DNA of 64,000 nucleotides from Wenjunlia tyrosinilytica (GCF_014646055.1 NZ_BMMS01000005.1:62001-126000), one strand, 5' to 3'; shown: positions 1-8,348, numbered from the stretch's first letter. Program-made: numbers and translations. Notes: generated by a model not told the origin, from the sequence alone.

Positions 1-314
1 ACCCCCGTCTCGGGCTGCCGCCGCTGACCGGTTTCGAGAACCACCAGGGCATCACCCGGCTCGGCCCGGGCGCCAAGCCGTTCGCGCGGGTGCGGTTCGG
101 CAACGGCAACGGCACGGGCGACGGCACCGAGGGCGCGTACAGCGAGACCGTGTTCGGCACCTACATGCACGGCCCGGTGATGGCCCGCAACCCGCTCATC
201 GCGGATCTGCTGATCAAGCTCGCCCTCGACGTCAACGCGCTCCCGCCGGTCGAGGACACCTGGTACGAAGCGCTGCGCCAGGAGCGGATCGCAGCCGCGA
301 CCCAGCCGGCGTAG
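1..314 (+). CDS. gatD: GatD, glutamine amidotransferase subunit of lipid II isoglutaminyl synthase (3' end)
   Basis: Only the C-terminal part (about 103 residues, first whole codon at base 3) lies in the window; the start is to the left. GatD hydrolyses glutamine and passes ammonia to MurT, which amidates the D-Glu of the lipid II stem peptide at the membrane. The visible sequence has the family's late motifs: GFENHQG, a GNGNG loop, an EGA motif, and the catalytic-His block YMHGPVMARNP. A MurT partner would be expected just upstream but is outside the window. A cobyric-acid-type class I amidotransferase is the alternative, but the GNGNG and HGPVMARNP motifs favour GatD. Confidence 0.85.
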   Translation, partial: PRLGLPPLTGFENHQGITRLGPGAKPFARVRFGNGNGTGDGTEGAYSETVFGTYMHGPVMARNPLIADLLIKLALDVNALPPVEDTWYEALRQERIAAATQPA

Positions 315-452
315 AGCCGCTGTCGAGGGGCCGGGTCTACAACGTGCCTCGGGAGGCTCGAGCGGTGCCCCGGCCCTTGTAAGGTTGCGATGAGCCATCC
401 GGACGACGGGGTCCGGCCCGTCAACCGGTTGAGTTCGGGAGTAGTAACAGTC

Positions 453-1478
453 ATGCGAATTGGTGTGCTGACCAGCGGCGGCGACTGCCCTGGCCTGAAC
501 GCCGTCATCCGTTCTGTGGTGCACCGCGGCGTGGTGGACCACGGCGACGAGATCATCGGCTTCCACGACGGCTGGAAGGGCCTGCTCGAGTGCGACTACC
601 GCGCTCTCGACCTCGATGCGGTCAATGGCATCCTGGCGCGCGGCGGAACGATCCTGGGCTCCTCCCGTGTGCGCCCCGAGCATCTGCGCGACGGGGTGGC
701 CAGGGCCAAGGAGCACGTGGCGGACCTCGGGCTCGACGCGATCATCCCGATCGGCGGCGAGGGCACGCTCAAGGCGGCCCGTCTGCTGTCCGACTCCGGG
801 CTGCCGATCGTCGGCGTGCCCAAGACCATCGACAACGACATCACCTCGACCGATGTGACCTTCGGCTTCGACACGGCCGTGGGTGTGGCGACCGAGGCGC
901 TGGACCGCCTCAAGACCACCGCCGAGTCGCACCAGCGGGTGCTGATCGTCGAGGTCATGGGGCGCCATACCGGGTGGATCGCGCTGCACTCCGGTATGGC
1001 GGCGGGCGCGCACGCCATCGTCGTGCCCGAGCGCCCTTTCGACATAGACGAGTTGACCGACCTGGTCGGCAAGCGCTTCGCGGCGGGCAAGAAGTTCGCG
1101 ATCGTGGTCGTCGCCGAGGGCGCCAAGCCCCGTGAGGGCTCGATGGAGTTCGACGAGGGCGGCAAGGACGTCTACGGCCACGAGCGTTTCGCCGGGGTGG
1201 CCCGCCAGCTCTCGATCGAGCTCGAGGAGCGGCTCGGCAAGGAGGCCCGCCCGGTCATCCTCGGCCATGTGCAGCGCGGCGGCACCCCCACCGCGTACGA
1301 CCGCGTCCTGGCCACCCGCTTCGGATGGCACGCCGTCGAGGCCGCGCACCAGGGGCACTTCGGCATGATGACCGCCCTGCGCGGCACCGACATCCGCCTG
1401 GTGCCCCTGGCTGAGGCGGTCGAGCACCTGAAGACGGTGCCGGCCGAGCGCTACGTCGAGGCCGAATGCGTGCTGTGA
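453..1478 (+). CDS. pfkA: 6-phosphofructokinase
   Basis: Phosphorylates fructose-6-phosphate to fructose-1,6-bisphosphate in glycolysis, in the cytosol. The 341-residue product starts MRIGVLTSGGDCPGLN, carries GGEGT (phosphoryl-donor site) and PKTIDNDI (substrate and catalytic Asp), and ends at normal length for actinomycete PFKs. Gly rather than Asp after GGE suggests ATP rather than pyrophosphate as donor; Lys in PKTIDND is usual for the actinomycete group. The ATG at 453 is chosen because family homology begins there. An in-frame ATG at 390 would add 21 unrelated residues and lies only 4 nt behind a possible -10 (TAAGGT, 380-385), so the mRNA probably has a roughly 60-nt leader. It is a single-gene unit followed by a strong terminator. 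Confidence 0.95.
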   Translation: MRIGVLTSGGDCPGLNAVIRSVVHRGVVDHGDEIIGFHDGWKGLLECDYRALDLDAVNGILARGGTILGSSRVRPEHLRDGVARAKEHVADLGLDAIIPIGGEGTLKAARLLSDSGLPIVGVPKTIDNDITSTDVTFGFDTAVGVATEALDRLKTTAESHQRVLIVEVMGRHTGWIALHSGMAAGAHAIVVPERPFDIDELTDLVGKRFAAGKKFAIVVVAEGAKPREGSMEFDEGGKDVYGHERFAGVARQLSIELEERLGKEARPVILGHVQRGGTPTAYDRVLATRFGWHAVEAAHQGHFGMMTALRGTDIRLVPLAEAVEHLKTVPAERYVEAECVL

Positions 1479-1498
1479 CGCAGGTCTGACCGTTCCTC

Positions 1499-1540
1499 CC
1501 GAGGGGCCCGCCGCCGGTGATCCGGCCGCGGGCCCCTCGG
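1499..1540 (+). terminator. Rho-independent-type terminator after pfkA
   Basis: Perfect 13-bp stem: CCGAGGGGCCCGC at 1499-1511 pairs with GCGGGCCCCTCGG at 1528-1540 around a 16-nt loop, 20 bp after the pfkA stop. There is no long U tract, as is common in Streptomyces. Confidence 0.75.
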
Positions 1541-1663
1541 TTGTCGGGGCGGGCCCGGTGCGAGCGGCCGCCGGGACGCCACTACTGTGGTGGCGGCACA
1601 GGAATGGGGCGAACCTCCCCCAACCCGTGCTTCACGACCTTCGAGGCTGAGGAGACAGGCGGC

Positions 1664-2638
1664 ATGCACCACGGCGGGCATGGGTCGGACATGCCGATGG
1701 AGCCGTTCACCCTCGGCCGGGGCCTCGCCTTCACCGGCGAGCCGGTGTTCCTCGTCGGCTGCCTGGCCGCCCTGGTCCTGTACGGATGGGGCGTATGGCG
1801 GCTGCGCCGGCGCGGCGACGGCTGGTCCGCGGGCCGCACGGTCGCCTTCGCGCTCGGTGTCGCCACCATCGGCCTGGCGATGTGCACCGCGCTCAATGAC
1901 TACGGCATGGTCATGTTCAGTGTGCACATGGTGCAGCACATGATCATCAGCATGGTGTCCCCCATCCTCCTCCTGCTCGGCGCGCCGGTGACGCTGGCGC
2001 TGCGGGCGCTGCCCGCCGCCGGGCGGGGCCGCAGGGGCCCCAGGGAACTGCTCGTCGCACTGCTGCACAGCCGCTACCTGCGGGTGATCACGCATCCGGC
2101 GTTCACGATCCCGATGTTCATCGCGAGCCTGTACGCGCTGTACTTCACCCCCACGTTCGACTGGCTGATGGGCAGCAGGGCCGGGCACATCGGGATGATG
2201 GCGCACTTCCTCGCCGTCGGACTGATCTTCTTCTGGCCGATCATGGGCGTGGACCCGGGGCCGCACCGGCCCGGCCATCTCCTGCGGATCCTCGAACTGT
2301 TCATGGGGATGCCGTTCCACGCGTTCTTCGGCATCGCGGTCATGATGTCGAGCGAGGTGCTGGTGAAGACCTTCGCGCACCCCCCGGCCTCGCTCCACCT
2401 CGACCCGCTCGCGGACATGCACGCCGGGGGCGGCATCGCCTGGGCCTTCAGCGAGATCCCCTCGGTGCTGGTCCTGATCGCCCTGGTCTTCCAGTGGCGG
2501 CAGAGCGAGGACCGGCAGGCCCGGCACTCCGACCGTGCCGCCGACCGCGACGGCGACGCGGAGCTGGCCGCCTACAACGCGTATCTCGCCTCGCTCGACG
2601 CGCGCTCCCGCGGGGTCGGCGAGGCCCGGTCGGGCTGA
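1664..2638 (+). CDS. CtaG-family cytochrome c oxidase assembly membrane protein
   Basis: A 324-residue polytopic membrane protein with about seven hydrophobic segments, matching the caa3_CtaG family, whose members help insert copper into or assemble cytochrome c oxidase. Family-like features are a Met/His-rich N-terminus (HHGGHGSDMPM) and the histidine-rich segment MFSVHMVQHMIISMVSP, which could bind copper. The ATG at 1664 is preceded by GAGGAGACAGGC; the upstream in-frame GTG at 1517 would give a non-homologous leader. A small membrane ORF follows, so the two may be co-transcribed. The assignment is to family; the exact assembly role in this organism is inferred. Confidence 0.85.
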   Translation: MHHGGHGSDMPMEPFTLGRGLAFTGEPVFLVGCLAALVLYGWGVWRLRRRGDGWSAGRTVAFALGVATIGLAMCTALNDYGMVMFSVHMVQHMIISMVSPILLLLGAPVTLALRALPAAGRGRRGPRELLVALLHSRYLRVITHPAFTIPMFIASLYALYFTPTFDWLMGSRAGHIGMMAHFLAVGLIFFWPIMGVDPGPHRPGHLLRILELFMGMPFHAFFGIAVMMSSEVLVKTFAHPPASLHLDPLADMHAGGGIAWAFSEIPSVLVLIALVFQWRQSEDRQARHSDRAADRDGDAELAAYNAYLASLDARSRGVGEARSG

Positions 2639-2746
2639 CCGTCCCAGAGTGAAAACCGGTCCCTCGGTGGCAGCATTGTCAGCGGGGGCAGTGGCCGCAG
2701 CGGACCGTCGCGCCGACGGGACCGGCGTCCCCGGGAAGGAGGGGCT

Positions 2747-2905
2747 ATGCAGACGCCAGCGAAGGCGATGGCCGTGTGCACGTGCGTGTGCCTCGTCGTG
2801 GTCACCGCGTACACGGTGACGCTGGGGAGCAACGGCTGGCTGTGGTTCTCGTGGGTCGTGCTCGGGCTGGTGACCCTCGGCGTGATCGCCGCCCGTCAGG
2901 CCTGA
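2747..2905 (+). CDS. small membrane protein, 52 aa
   Basis: Short ORF with a near-perfect ribosome binding site (AAGGAGG, about 7 nt before the ATG) and two predicted membrane segments, roughly residues 8-26 and 30-48, ending IAARQA. It has a Cys-rich first helix (VCTCVCLVV). It follows the ctaG-like gene by about 108 bp and its last 10 bp overlap the 3' end of the convergent TetR gene. No function is recognised. The strong binding site and hydrophobic pattern are the reasons to call it; it may be an accessory peptide of the CtaG-like protein. Confidence 0.6.
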   Translation: MQTPAKAMAVCTCVCLVVVTAYTVTLGSNGWLWFSWVVLGLVTLGVIAARQA

Positions 2906-3666
2906 GCGTCCTCCTGGCCTTGCGCCGCCGCGTCCGTGCCGCGCGGTCGCGCGTAGCGAGCCAGTCCGCCGACCAGCAGGTCCAGCCCGAACTCGAAGCG
3001 CTCGTCCCCGACGTCGCGCATGAGCGGCTCGACCATGGCGACGATATTGGGGAAGCGGTCGACCGGAAGTGAGCCGAAGTAGTCGCGGACCTGCCCGAAG
3101 TACTCCTCGACGGTCTGCCCGGTCTGCGCGGGGCTGGACTCCAGGAGGCTGTTCTCGAAGACGGTAGCCGTCAGGTAGGTGGACAGGGCGTCGACACCGT
3201 AGGCCACGGCCTGGTCCGGCAGTCCCCCGGCGCGCAGCAGCGCCAGCAGCTTCTCGATGTTCATCAGTGCGTGCGGCCCCGTGGGGATCGCCTGCTCCAT
3301 GGCCGCCCTGGCCAGGTCGCGGTGCCCGGCGTAGACCCGCCGCCCTCGGCGCATCCACTCCTTGGTCTGCTCCTGCCAGTTCTCCGGATCCGGCTCCAGA
3401 CGTGGCTCGATGGTGCCGATCTCCGCGTGCACCCGGTCGAGGACCTCCTCCATGAGTTCCTCCTTGCTGTCGATGTGGGCGTACAGCGAGGCGGCTCCGG
3501 TGTCGAGGTCCTGGGCCACGCGGCGCATGCTCAGGGCGTCGAGCCCCTCGGCGTCGATCACCTTCAGCGCGACATCGACGATGGCGTCGCGACTGAGGGC
3601 GCGGCGGGCCTTCCGGTCCTTGCGGGCGGCGCGCCAGGGCGGAGTGGGGACGGGCGGCGACGTCAC
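2896..3666 (-). CDS. TetR-family repressor of the adjacent efflux pump
   Basis: A 256-residue repressor: N-terminal TetR helix-turn-helix at about residues 25-70 (ALSRDAIVDVALKVIDAEGL, then MRRVAQDL and ASLYAHI) and a TetR_C-type ligand-binding domain after it. The GTG at 3666 is chosen because GGAGGTG sits 10 nt upstream and homology starts just after a short Pro-rich tail; the longer ORF to 3891 would run through the operator region. It is divergent from the DHA2 transporter at 3825. The shared 158-bp intergenic region holds several CGAACA/TGTTCG palindromes, so it very likely represses both genes until an inducing drug or metabolite binds. The ligand is unknown. Confidence 0.88.
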   Translation of the reverse strand: MTSPPVPTPPWRAARKDRKARRALSRDAIVDVALKVIDAEGLDALSMRRVAQDLDTGAASLYAHIDSKEELMEEVLDRVHAEIGTIEPRLEPDPENWQEQTKEWMRRGRRVYAGHRDLARAAMEQAIPTGPHALMNIEKLLALLRAGGLPDQAVAYGVDALSTYLTATVFENSLLESSPAQTGQTVEEYFGQVRDYFGSLPVDRFPNIVAMVEPLMRDVGDERFEFGLDLLVGGLARYARPRGTDAAAQGQEDAQA

Positions 3667-3713
3667 TGGGGTGGCACCTCCGTGCTCGGGACCCCAAGGG
3701 CCCTGTTCGGCTT

Positions 3714-3788
3714 GACGAACACTGTACTTGACACGAACGTCGTTCGTTCCGTAGAACGGTGTTCGTAAGTAAACGAACACTGTTCGCG
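3714..3788. promoter_or_regulatory. operator array between tetR and the MFS efflux gene
   Basis: Perfect inverted repeats ACGAACGTCGTTCGT (3733-3747) and CGAACACTGTTCG (3774-3786), a looser GAAC-n3-GTTC (3754-3764), and a second CGAACACTGT copy at 3716-3725, 58 bp from the one at 3774. The spacing and symmetry suit several TetR dimers covering both divergent promoters. The GTG at 3759 in the transporter frame falls inside this array and is therefore not a credible start. Confidence 0.7.
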
Positions 3789-3824
3789 CCGTGGATCCGG
3801 CGCCACGTTTCCCAGGGGGACCCA

Positions 3825-5306
3825 TTGAGCACCTCAGCGACCAAGGAGACAGCGACCTCGCAGACCAAGGCCCCAGGAGCGGACGCCCCACCCGAACCGG
3901 CCGGCCATCGGCTGCGCTGGTGGGGCCTGGCCGTCGTCCTGGCCGCCGAGGTGATGGACCTGCTCGACACGACGATCGTCGGTGTCGCCTCGCCGTCGAT
4001 CCGCTCCGACTTCGGCGGCAGCTCCACGCAGATCCAGTGGATCACCGCCGCCTACACGCTCTCCTTCGCCGTTCTCATGATCACCGGCGCGCGGCTCGGC
4101 GATGTCTTCGGGCGCCGCCGGATGTTCCTCGTCGGGGTCACCGGCTTCACCGCCTGCTCGGCGCTGTGCGCCGGGGCCACCGGATCCGGGATGCTGATCG
4201 GCGCCCGGACCGCGCAGGGCGCCTTCGCCGCCATGCTGGTGCCGCAGGGGCTCGGCATCATCCGGCAGATGTTCCCGCCCAAGGAGATGGGGGCGGCCTT
4301 CGGAATGTTCGGCCCAGTGATCGGCCTGTCCTCCGTCGCCGGGCCGGTGCTCGGCGGATTCCTCACCGACGCCGACCTGTTCGGCAGCGGCTGGCGCATG
4401 ATCTTCCTCATCAATGTGCCCCTGGGCATCGCCGCCTTGGCCACCGCGCTCAAGGTCGTTCCCGACGGACGTGCCCCCAAGGCATCCCGCCTCGACCTGC
4501 CGGGTGTGGTCCTGGTCAGCGCCGCCGCGCTGTTGCTCGTCTACCCGCTGGTGCAAGGACGCGACCTCGGCTGGCCGCTGTGGACCTATCTGTCCATGGC
4601 CGCGTCCCTGCCCGTGCTCGGCCTGTTCGGCCTGCACCTGCGCCGGGTCCGGAACCGGGGCGGCTCCCCGCTCGTCGAGCCCGGGCTGTTCCGCAACCGC
4701 GCCTTCACCTCGGCGCTCGTCGTCGGCATCGTCTTCTTCGCCGCCATGTCCGGCCTCATGCTCGTGCTCACCCTCCACCTGCAGCTCGCCCTGGGCTACA
4801 CACCGCTGCACGCCGGAGCCACGATGATCGCCTGGTCGGTCGGCACCGTCGTCGGGGCGGTCCTCGCCGGAAGCGTCCTCGGGCCGAAGTTCGGCCGCAG
4901 GACCCTCCACGGGGGCCTCGCGGTCGTGGTCGCCGGGGTCCTGGCCCTGACCTGGAGCATCCACGCCGCCGGGCACGGCGCCACCACCTGGCAGCTCGCG
5001 CCGGCCCTGGTCATGTGCGGATTCGGCATGGGCCTGCTGATGGCCCCCTTCTTCGACATCGCGCTCGCCGGTGTGCGCGACGACGAGGTCGGCTCCGCCT
5101 CGGGCACGCTCAACGCGGTCCAGCAGCTCGGCGGCTCCATCGGTGTCGCCGTCCTCGGCACCGTCTACTTCGGGGTCACGGACACCTCCGGCGACAGCGC
5201 CGCCCAGCGGACCCTGCTGATCACCGCGGCGGCCTTCGCGGCCACATTCGCCGTCGCCTTCCTCCTCCCGCGGACGGCCAGGCCTCACGACGAAGCGCAG
5301 GCCTGA
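3825..5306 (+). CDS. DHA2-type MFS drug:H+ antiporter (EmrB/QacA family)
   Basis: A 493-residue, 14-helix exporter. Signatures: MDLLDTTIVGVASPSI in helix 1 (the Asp motif of DHA2 pumps), GARLGDVFGRRRMF (motif A, loop 2-3) and SVAGPVLGGFLTD (motif C of antiporters, helix 5). It should expel hydrophobic or cationic compounds across the cytoplasmic membrane using the proton gradient. The TTG at 3825 is preferred because AGGGGGA lies 6 nt before it and upstream sequence is operator DNA. It is divergent from its probable TetR repressor and followed by a hairpin terminator. Substrate cannot be told from sequence. Confidence 0.9.
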   Translation: MSTSATKETATSQTKAPGADAPPEPAGHRLRWWGLAVVLAAEVMDLLDTTIVGVASPSIRSDFGGSSTQIQWITAAYTLSFAVLMITGARLGDVFGRRRMFLVGVTGFTACSALCAGATGSGMLIGARTAQGAFAAMLVPQGLGIIRQMFPPKEMGAAFGMFGPVIGLSSVAGPVLGGFLTDADLFGSGWRMIFLINVPLGIAALATALKVVPDGRAPKASRLDLPGVVLVSAAALLLVYPLVQGRDLGWPLWTYLSMAASLPVLGLFGLHLRRVRNRGGSPLVEPGLFRNRAFTSALVVGIVFFAAMSGLMLVLTLHLQLALGYTPLHAGATMIAWSVGTVVGAVLAGSVLGPKFGRRTLHGGLAVVVAGVLALTWSIHAAGHGATTWQLAPALVMCGFGMGLLMAPFFDIALAGVRDDEVGSASGTLNAVQQLGGSIGVAVLGTVYFGVTDTSGDSAAQRTLLITAAAFAATFAVAFLLPRTARPHDEAQA

Positions 5307-5331
5307 CCCCACCGCTCGCGACACCGGCCGT

Positions 5332-5356
5332 GGAACGCCCCGCCGGGCGGCGTTCC
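5332..5356 (+). terminator. terminator after the MFS gene
   Basis: GGAACGCC (5332-5339) and GGCGTTCC (5349-5356) form an 8-bp stem with a 9-nt loop, about 25 bp after the transporter stop codon. Confidence 0.6.
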
Positions 5357-5436
5357 GCGGTCTCGCGCACCCGCACAATAGGGATTACTGTGCGGCAACG
5401 GCACATCGCCGGACACCGCGCAGGGAGGAACCCACG

Positions 5437-6147
5437 TTGTTCTACCAGGTCCTGAAGTACATCTTCCTCGGGCCGCTGCTGCGACTTCTGTTCCGGCCGC
5501 GCGTCGAGGGCCTGGAGCACATTCCCGAGGAGGGCGCGGCGATCCTGGCGGGCAACCACCTCTCGTTCTCCGACCACTTCCTGATGCCGATGATGGTGCC
5601 GCGCAGGGTCACCTTCCTCGCCAAGTCCGAGTACTTCACCGGCAGCGGGCTCAAGGGCCGCCTGACCGCCGCATTCTTCAAGGGGGCGGGCCAGATCCCG
5701 GTGGACCGCTCCGGTGGCAGGGCGAGCGAGGCCGCGCTGCGCTCGGGTCTGGCGGTGCTGCGCAAGGGAGAACTGCTCGGCATCTACCCCGAGGGCACCC
5801 GCTCCCCCGACGGCAGGCTCTACCGCGGCCGTACGGGGGTCGCGGCGATGGCCCTGCAGGCACACGCGCCGGTCATCCCCTGCGCCATGGTGGGCACCTT
5901 CGAGATCCAGCCTCCCGGACGACTGGTCCCCCGGATCAAGCGCGTGATCATCAAGTTCGGCCCGGCGCTGGAGTTCTCCCGGTTCGAGGGCATGGACCAG
6001 GAGCGGTTCGTCCTGCGCTCGGTGACCGACGAGATCATGTACGCCGTCATGCGGCTGTCCGGGCAGGAGTACGTCGACCTCTACGCCTCGGATGTGAAGG
6101 CCGAGCGCTCCCAGGGCATCGCGGCGCGGCTGCGCAAGAGCGCCTGA
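5437..6147 (+). CDS. PlsC-type 1-acyl-sn-glycerol-3-phosphate acyltransferase
   Basis: A 236-residue membrane-associated acyltransferase that transfers an acyl group to lysophosphatidate or a related acceptor in phospholipid synthesis. It has the family's NHLSFSDH (HX4D catalytic motif, about residues 45-50), a Lys/Ser block around KSEYF, and EGTRSPDGRLYRG (substrate-binding EGTRS). The start is a TTG at 5437 with GGGAGGAA 8 nt upstream. It stands alone: its neighbours belong to other units. Streptomyces carry several PlsC paralogues, so the acceptor of this one is uncertain. Confidence 0.88.
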   Translation: MFYQVLKYIFLGPLLRLLFRPRVEGLEHIPEEGAAILAGNHLSFSDHFLMPMMVPRRVTFLAKSEYFTGSGLKGRLTAAFFKGAGQIPVDRSGGRASEAALRSGLAVLRKGELLGIYPEGTRSPDGRLYRGRTGVAAMALQAHAPVIPCAMVGTFEIQPPGRLVPRIKRVIIKFGPALEFSRFEGMDQERFVLRSVTDEIMYAVMRLSGQEYVDLYASDVKAERSQGIAARLRKSA

Positions 6148-6254
6148 GCCGCCGTCCCCGTCGCCCGAAACCCCCGGGGGAATTTAACCGGATGCCGGCG
6201 CCCGCCCGTTGGCACTAGCGTCCGGATCGTCGGACAACGGGAGGACAGGGACAC

Positions 6255-7130
6255 GTGAGCACGCGACTGCGGGCGATCGCCAAGCAGACGGACCGGATCA
6301 ATGAGTCGGGGTGGTACACGGCTCCGAGCGGCCGCGTGGTGAAGATCGGGGAGCAGATCGCCACCGCGGTGCGCGGCACCCGGGTCCATGGTCCGGACCC
6401 CGTGGATCCGGAGCCCGTTGCTCCGGACCCCGTGCATCCGGAGCCCATGGAAGTGCCGGAGACAGCGCGGACCGCGACCGCCTTCGAGGTCACCCCGGAG
6501 GGGAGCCTGGCGGCGGCGGGCCGGATGCTCGACGAGGACCGCGCCGGCGTCGCGGTGCTGAACTTCGCCTCCGCCCGCAACCCGGGCGGCGGTTTCCTCA
6601 ACGGCGCCCAGGCGCAGGAGGAGTACCTGTGCCGCAATTCCGCGCTCCACGCCTGCCTGCGCGGCCAGCGCGAGTTCTACGAGGCGCACCGGGCCGACCC
6701 GAGCCCGTTCTACAGCGACCGGGTCATCCACTCCCCCGCCGTACCGGTCTTCCGAGGTGAGGACAACACGCTGCTGGAGGAGCCGCTCACGGTCGGGTTC
6801 CTCACCTCGGCCGCGCCCAACGCCGGAGTGATCGTCCGGCGGGACCCGGCCGCCGCGGCGCGAGTGCCGGAGGCTCTCGCGGTGCGGGCGGAGCGGGTCC
6901 TGGAGGTCGCCGTGCTCGGCGGCTACCGGCGGCTGGTGCTGGGCGCCTGGGGCTGCGGTGTCTTCCAGAACCGGCCGGAGCACGTGGCCGGGGCCTTCGC
7001 CGCGCTGCTGGGGCCCGGCGGCCGGTTCGCGGGCCGGTTCTCCCGGGTGGTCTTCGCCGTGCTGGACCGCCGGGCGGACTCCCCGACCCGTGAGGCGTTC
7101 GTCAGGGCCTTCCCGCCGGACGGCCGCTGA
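6255..7130 (+). CDS. TIGR02452/DUF2263-type poly(ADP-ribose) glycohydrolase-like macrodomain protein
   Basis: A 291-residue protein whose C-terminal part carries the bacterial PARG signature: NPGGGFLNGAQAQEEYLCR (about residues 109-127), containing the GGG-X6-8-QEE catalytic loop with both glutamates. Such proteins hydrolyse O-glycosidic ribose-ribose bonds of ADP-ribose polymers or remove ADP-ribose from targets. The N-terminal 43 residues (MSTRLRAIAKQT...) are the family's usual helical lead. Between them lies a Pro/Asp/Glu/Val linker at residues 44-68 built from two copies of a DNA repeat. The GTG at 6255 follows GGGAGGACAGGG. The last 29 bp overlap the 3' end of a convergent gene. No ADP-ribosyltransferase is nearby, so the substrate is unknown. 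Confidence 0.87.
   Translation: MSTRLRAIAKQTDRINESGWYTAPSGRVVKIGEQIATAVRGTRVHGPDPVDPEPVAPDPVHPEPMEVPETARTATAFEVTPEGSLAAAGRMLDEDRAGVAVLNFASARNPGGGFLNGAQAQEEYLCRNSALHACLRGQREFYEAHRADPSPFYSDRVIHSPAVPVFRGEDNTLLEEPLTVGFLTSAAPNAGVIVRRDPAAAARVPEALAVRAERVLEVAVLGGYRRLVLGAWGCGVFQNRPEHVAGAFAALLGPGGRFAGRFSRVVFAVLDRRADSPTREAFVRAFPPDGR
6392..6446 (+). repeat. 30-bp direct repeat encoding the PARG linker
   Basis: Two 25-bp copies (6392-6416 and 6422-6446), offset by 30 bp and differing at one base, in frame. They encode a repeated PDPV-x-PEP pattern rich in Pro and acidic residues, most likely a flexible spacer that arose by slippage. Confidence 0.8.
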
Positions 7131-7440
7131 GGTCCCACCGTGAGCCGCGTCCGCGCGCCAGGTGGTAGAGCGCGCCCACCGCGAGCGCGTCGACCATCGC
7201 GCCCACCGCGACGGACAGCCAGAACTGCACCCAGTCGGGCGCCGCTTCGGGGAGCACCGCGATGGTGAGGAGGGAGCCCGGCAGGGTAAGGGCGAGCGGC
7301 AGCACCCCGGAGAAGGAGGCGTCGGCGTGCTCGACGAAGGCCAGGTCGTACCCCACGTAGAGCGCGGCGGCGGCGACCAGCCCGAGGTAGAGCAGGGACG
7401 CCCTGTTGGCGACCGGTAGTGCGAGCAGTTTCTTGATCAT
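7102..7440 (-). CDS. small membrane protein, SCO4225-like
   Basis: A 112-residue protein with three to four hydrophobic stretches (about residues 12-30, 38-60, 70-95) and a short basic tail, resembling the SCO4225-type Streptomyces membrane proteins by overall pattern; this resemblance is from memory. The ATG at 7440 (MIKKLLALP) has GGAGG 4 nt upstream. It is convergent with the PARG gene (29-bp overlap) and upstream of, but separated by a hairpin from, the urease operon end. Function unknown. Confidence 0.6.
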   Translation of the reverse strand: MIKKLLALPVANRASLLYLGLVAAAALYVGYDLAFVEHADASFSGVLPLALTLPGSLLTIAVLPEAAPDWVQFWLSVAVGAMVDALAVGALYHLARGRGSRWDLSGRPAGRP

Positions 7441-7540
7441 CGATCCTCCGTAGTCCGTGACCACTACGGATCCTGCCCGGCCCCCGGGGCATCCGGCATG
7501 AGTACGCGTACTCAACGGCCCTGTGTACAAGGGAAGGGCG

Positions 7541-7561
7541 GGTAGCGGACGGGCCGCTACC
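7541..7561. terminator. hairpin at the end of the urease operon
   Basis: GGTAGCGG (7541-7548) and CCGCTACC (7554-7561) form an 8-bp stem with a 5-nt loop. The right arm contains the ureD stop codon, so the hairpin probably ends the operon transcript. Confidence 0.55.
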
Positions 7562-8348
7562 AGGGAGCGCCGACCACCTCGCGCTGCCCTTCGTCGAGCA
7601 GACGGCGCAGGGTCAGAGCGTCCCGGGCCACGGCGGTGACCAGGGCGGCGGGTCCCGCCAGCGGGGTGACCAGCGCGTCGCCGCCGTCCGAGGCGTGGGA
7701 GCCGTCGAGGCCGTCGTCGCGGTCCAGGAGGCGGGCGGCCACCGGCTTGTCCTCGAAGGCCGGGTCCACCACGAGGAGTTGGCCCACCGCCCTGCGCCCG
7801 CCCAGGACCGCGGGGCCGTCCCAGCCCGGCGCTGCCTGACCGAAGGACAACTCCTGGTCCAGCAGCGGCCGTCCCGCCCGGCGGACGGTCAACCGGGTGG
7901 ACAGCGCGCCCGGTTGTTCCCCCGATCGGCCGAGGACCTGCTCCTCGCGCAGGACAAGGCGGGCGCCCTCCGCCAGCTCCACCCGCGTGGTCGTTCTCAG
8001 GCGGCTGCCCGCCGCAGCGATCAGCGGTTCGGGCAGCCAGTGCAGAACGGCGCGGTCCTCGACGGTCAGCGTGACGTCGTAGACCGACTCCGCGCCGTCG
8101 CGCCCGGGCAGGCTGATCGTGGCGGCGGCGGTGCCCACCCTCAGCCGCGCCCCGGCCAGCACCGTCGCGTCGAGCCTGAGCCGGTCACCGCCCAGGGGCG
8201 CGGCCATCGCCCCGACGACGGTCACCCGGTCACGGCTTCGGCGCAGCGCGAGCGGTCCGTCGCCCGCGAGTTCCGGCAGGGCCGTCCCCCCGCGGCCGTC
8301 GGGGGCGGCGGTGATCCGGGCGTGCGCGGTGACGCTCCAGCGGGTCAT
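7557..8348 (-). CDS. ureD: urease accessory protein UreD
   Basis: A 263-residue scaffold that binds apo-urease and, with UreF and UreG, delivers nickel to the active site. Family patterns include [16 protein letters not shown] near the N-terminal third, the HWLPEPLI motif (typical UreD W-x-P-E-P), and later GxxLxDQEL-like segments. The ATG at 8348 overlaps the ureG stop as ATGA, indicating translational coupling. It is the last gene of ureABCFGD. Confidence 0.93.
   Translation of the reverse strand: MTRWSVTAHARITAAPDGRGGTALPELAGDGPLALRRSRDRVTVVGAMAAPLGGDRLRLDATVLAGARLRVGTAAATISLPGRDGAESVYDVTLTVEDRAVLHWLPEPLIAAAGSRLRTTTRVELAEGARLVLREEQVLGRSGEQPGALSTRLTVRRAGRPLLDQELSFGQAAPGWDGPAVLGGRRAVGQLLVVDPAFEDKPVAARLLDRDDGLDGSHASDGGDALVTPLAGPAALVTAVARDALTLRRLLDEGQREVVGAPW

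Noticed and set aside
390-452. ATG at 390 as the pfkA start
   Set aside because: Only 4 nt from a possible -10 and gives 21 non-homologous residues; ATG 453 starts the conserved protein.
1451-4045. Very long open frame (864 codons) on the minus strand
   Set aside because: It is low-complexity Arg/Gly/Pro sequence antisense to ctaG and overlaps the TetR and MFS genes; typical shadow of GC-rich coding DNA.
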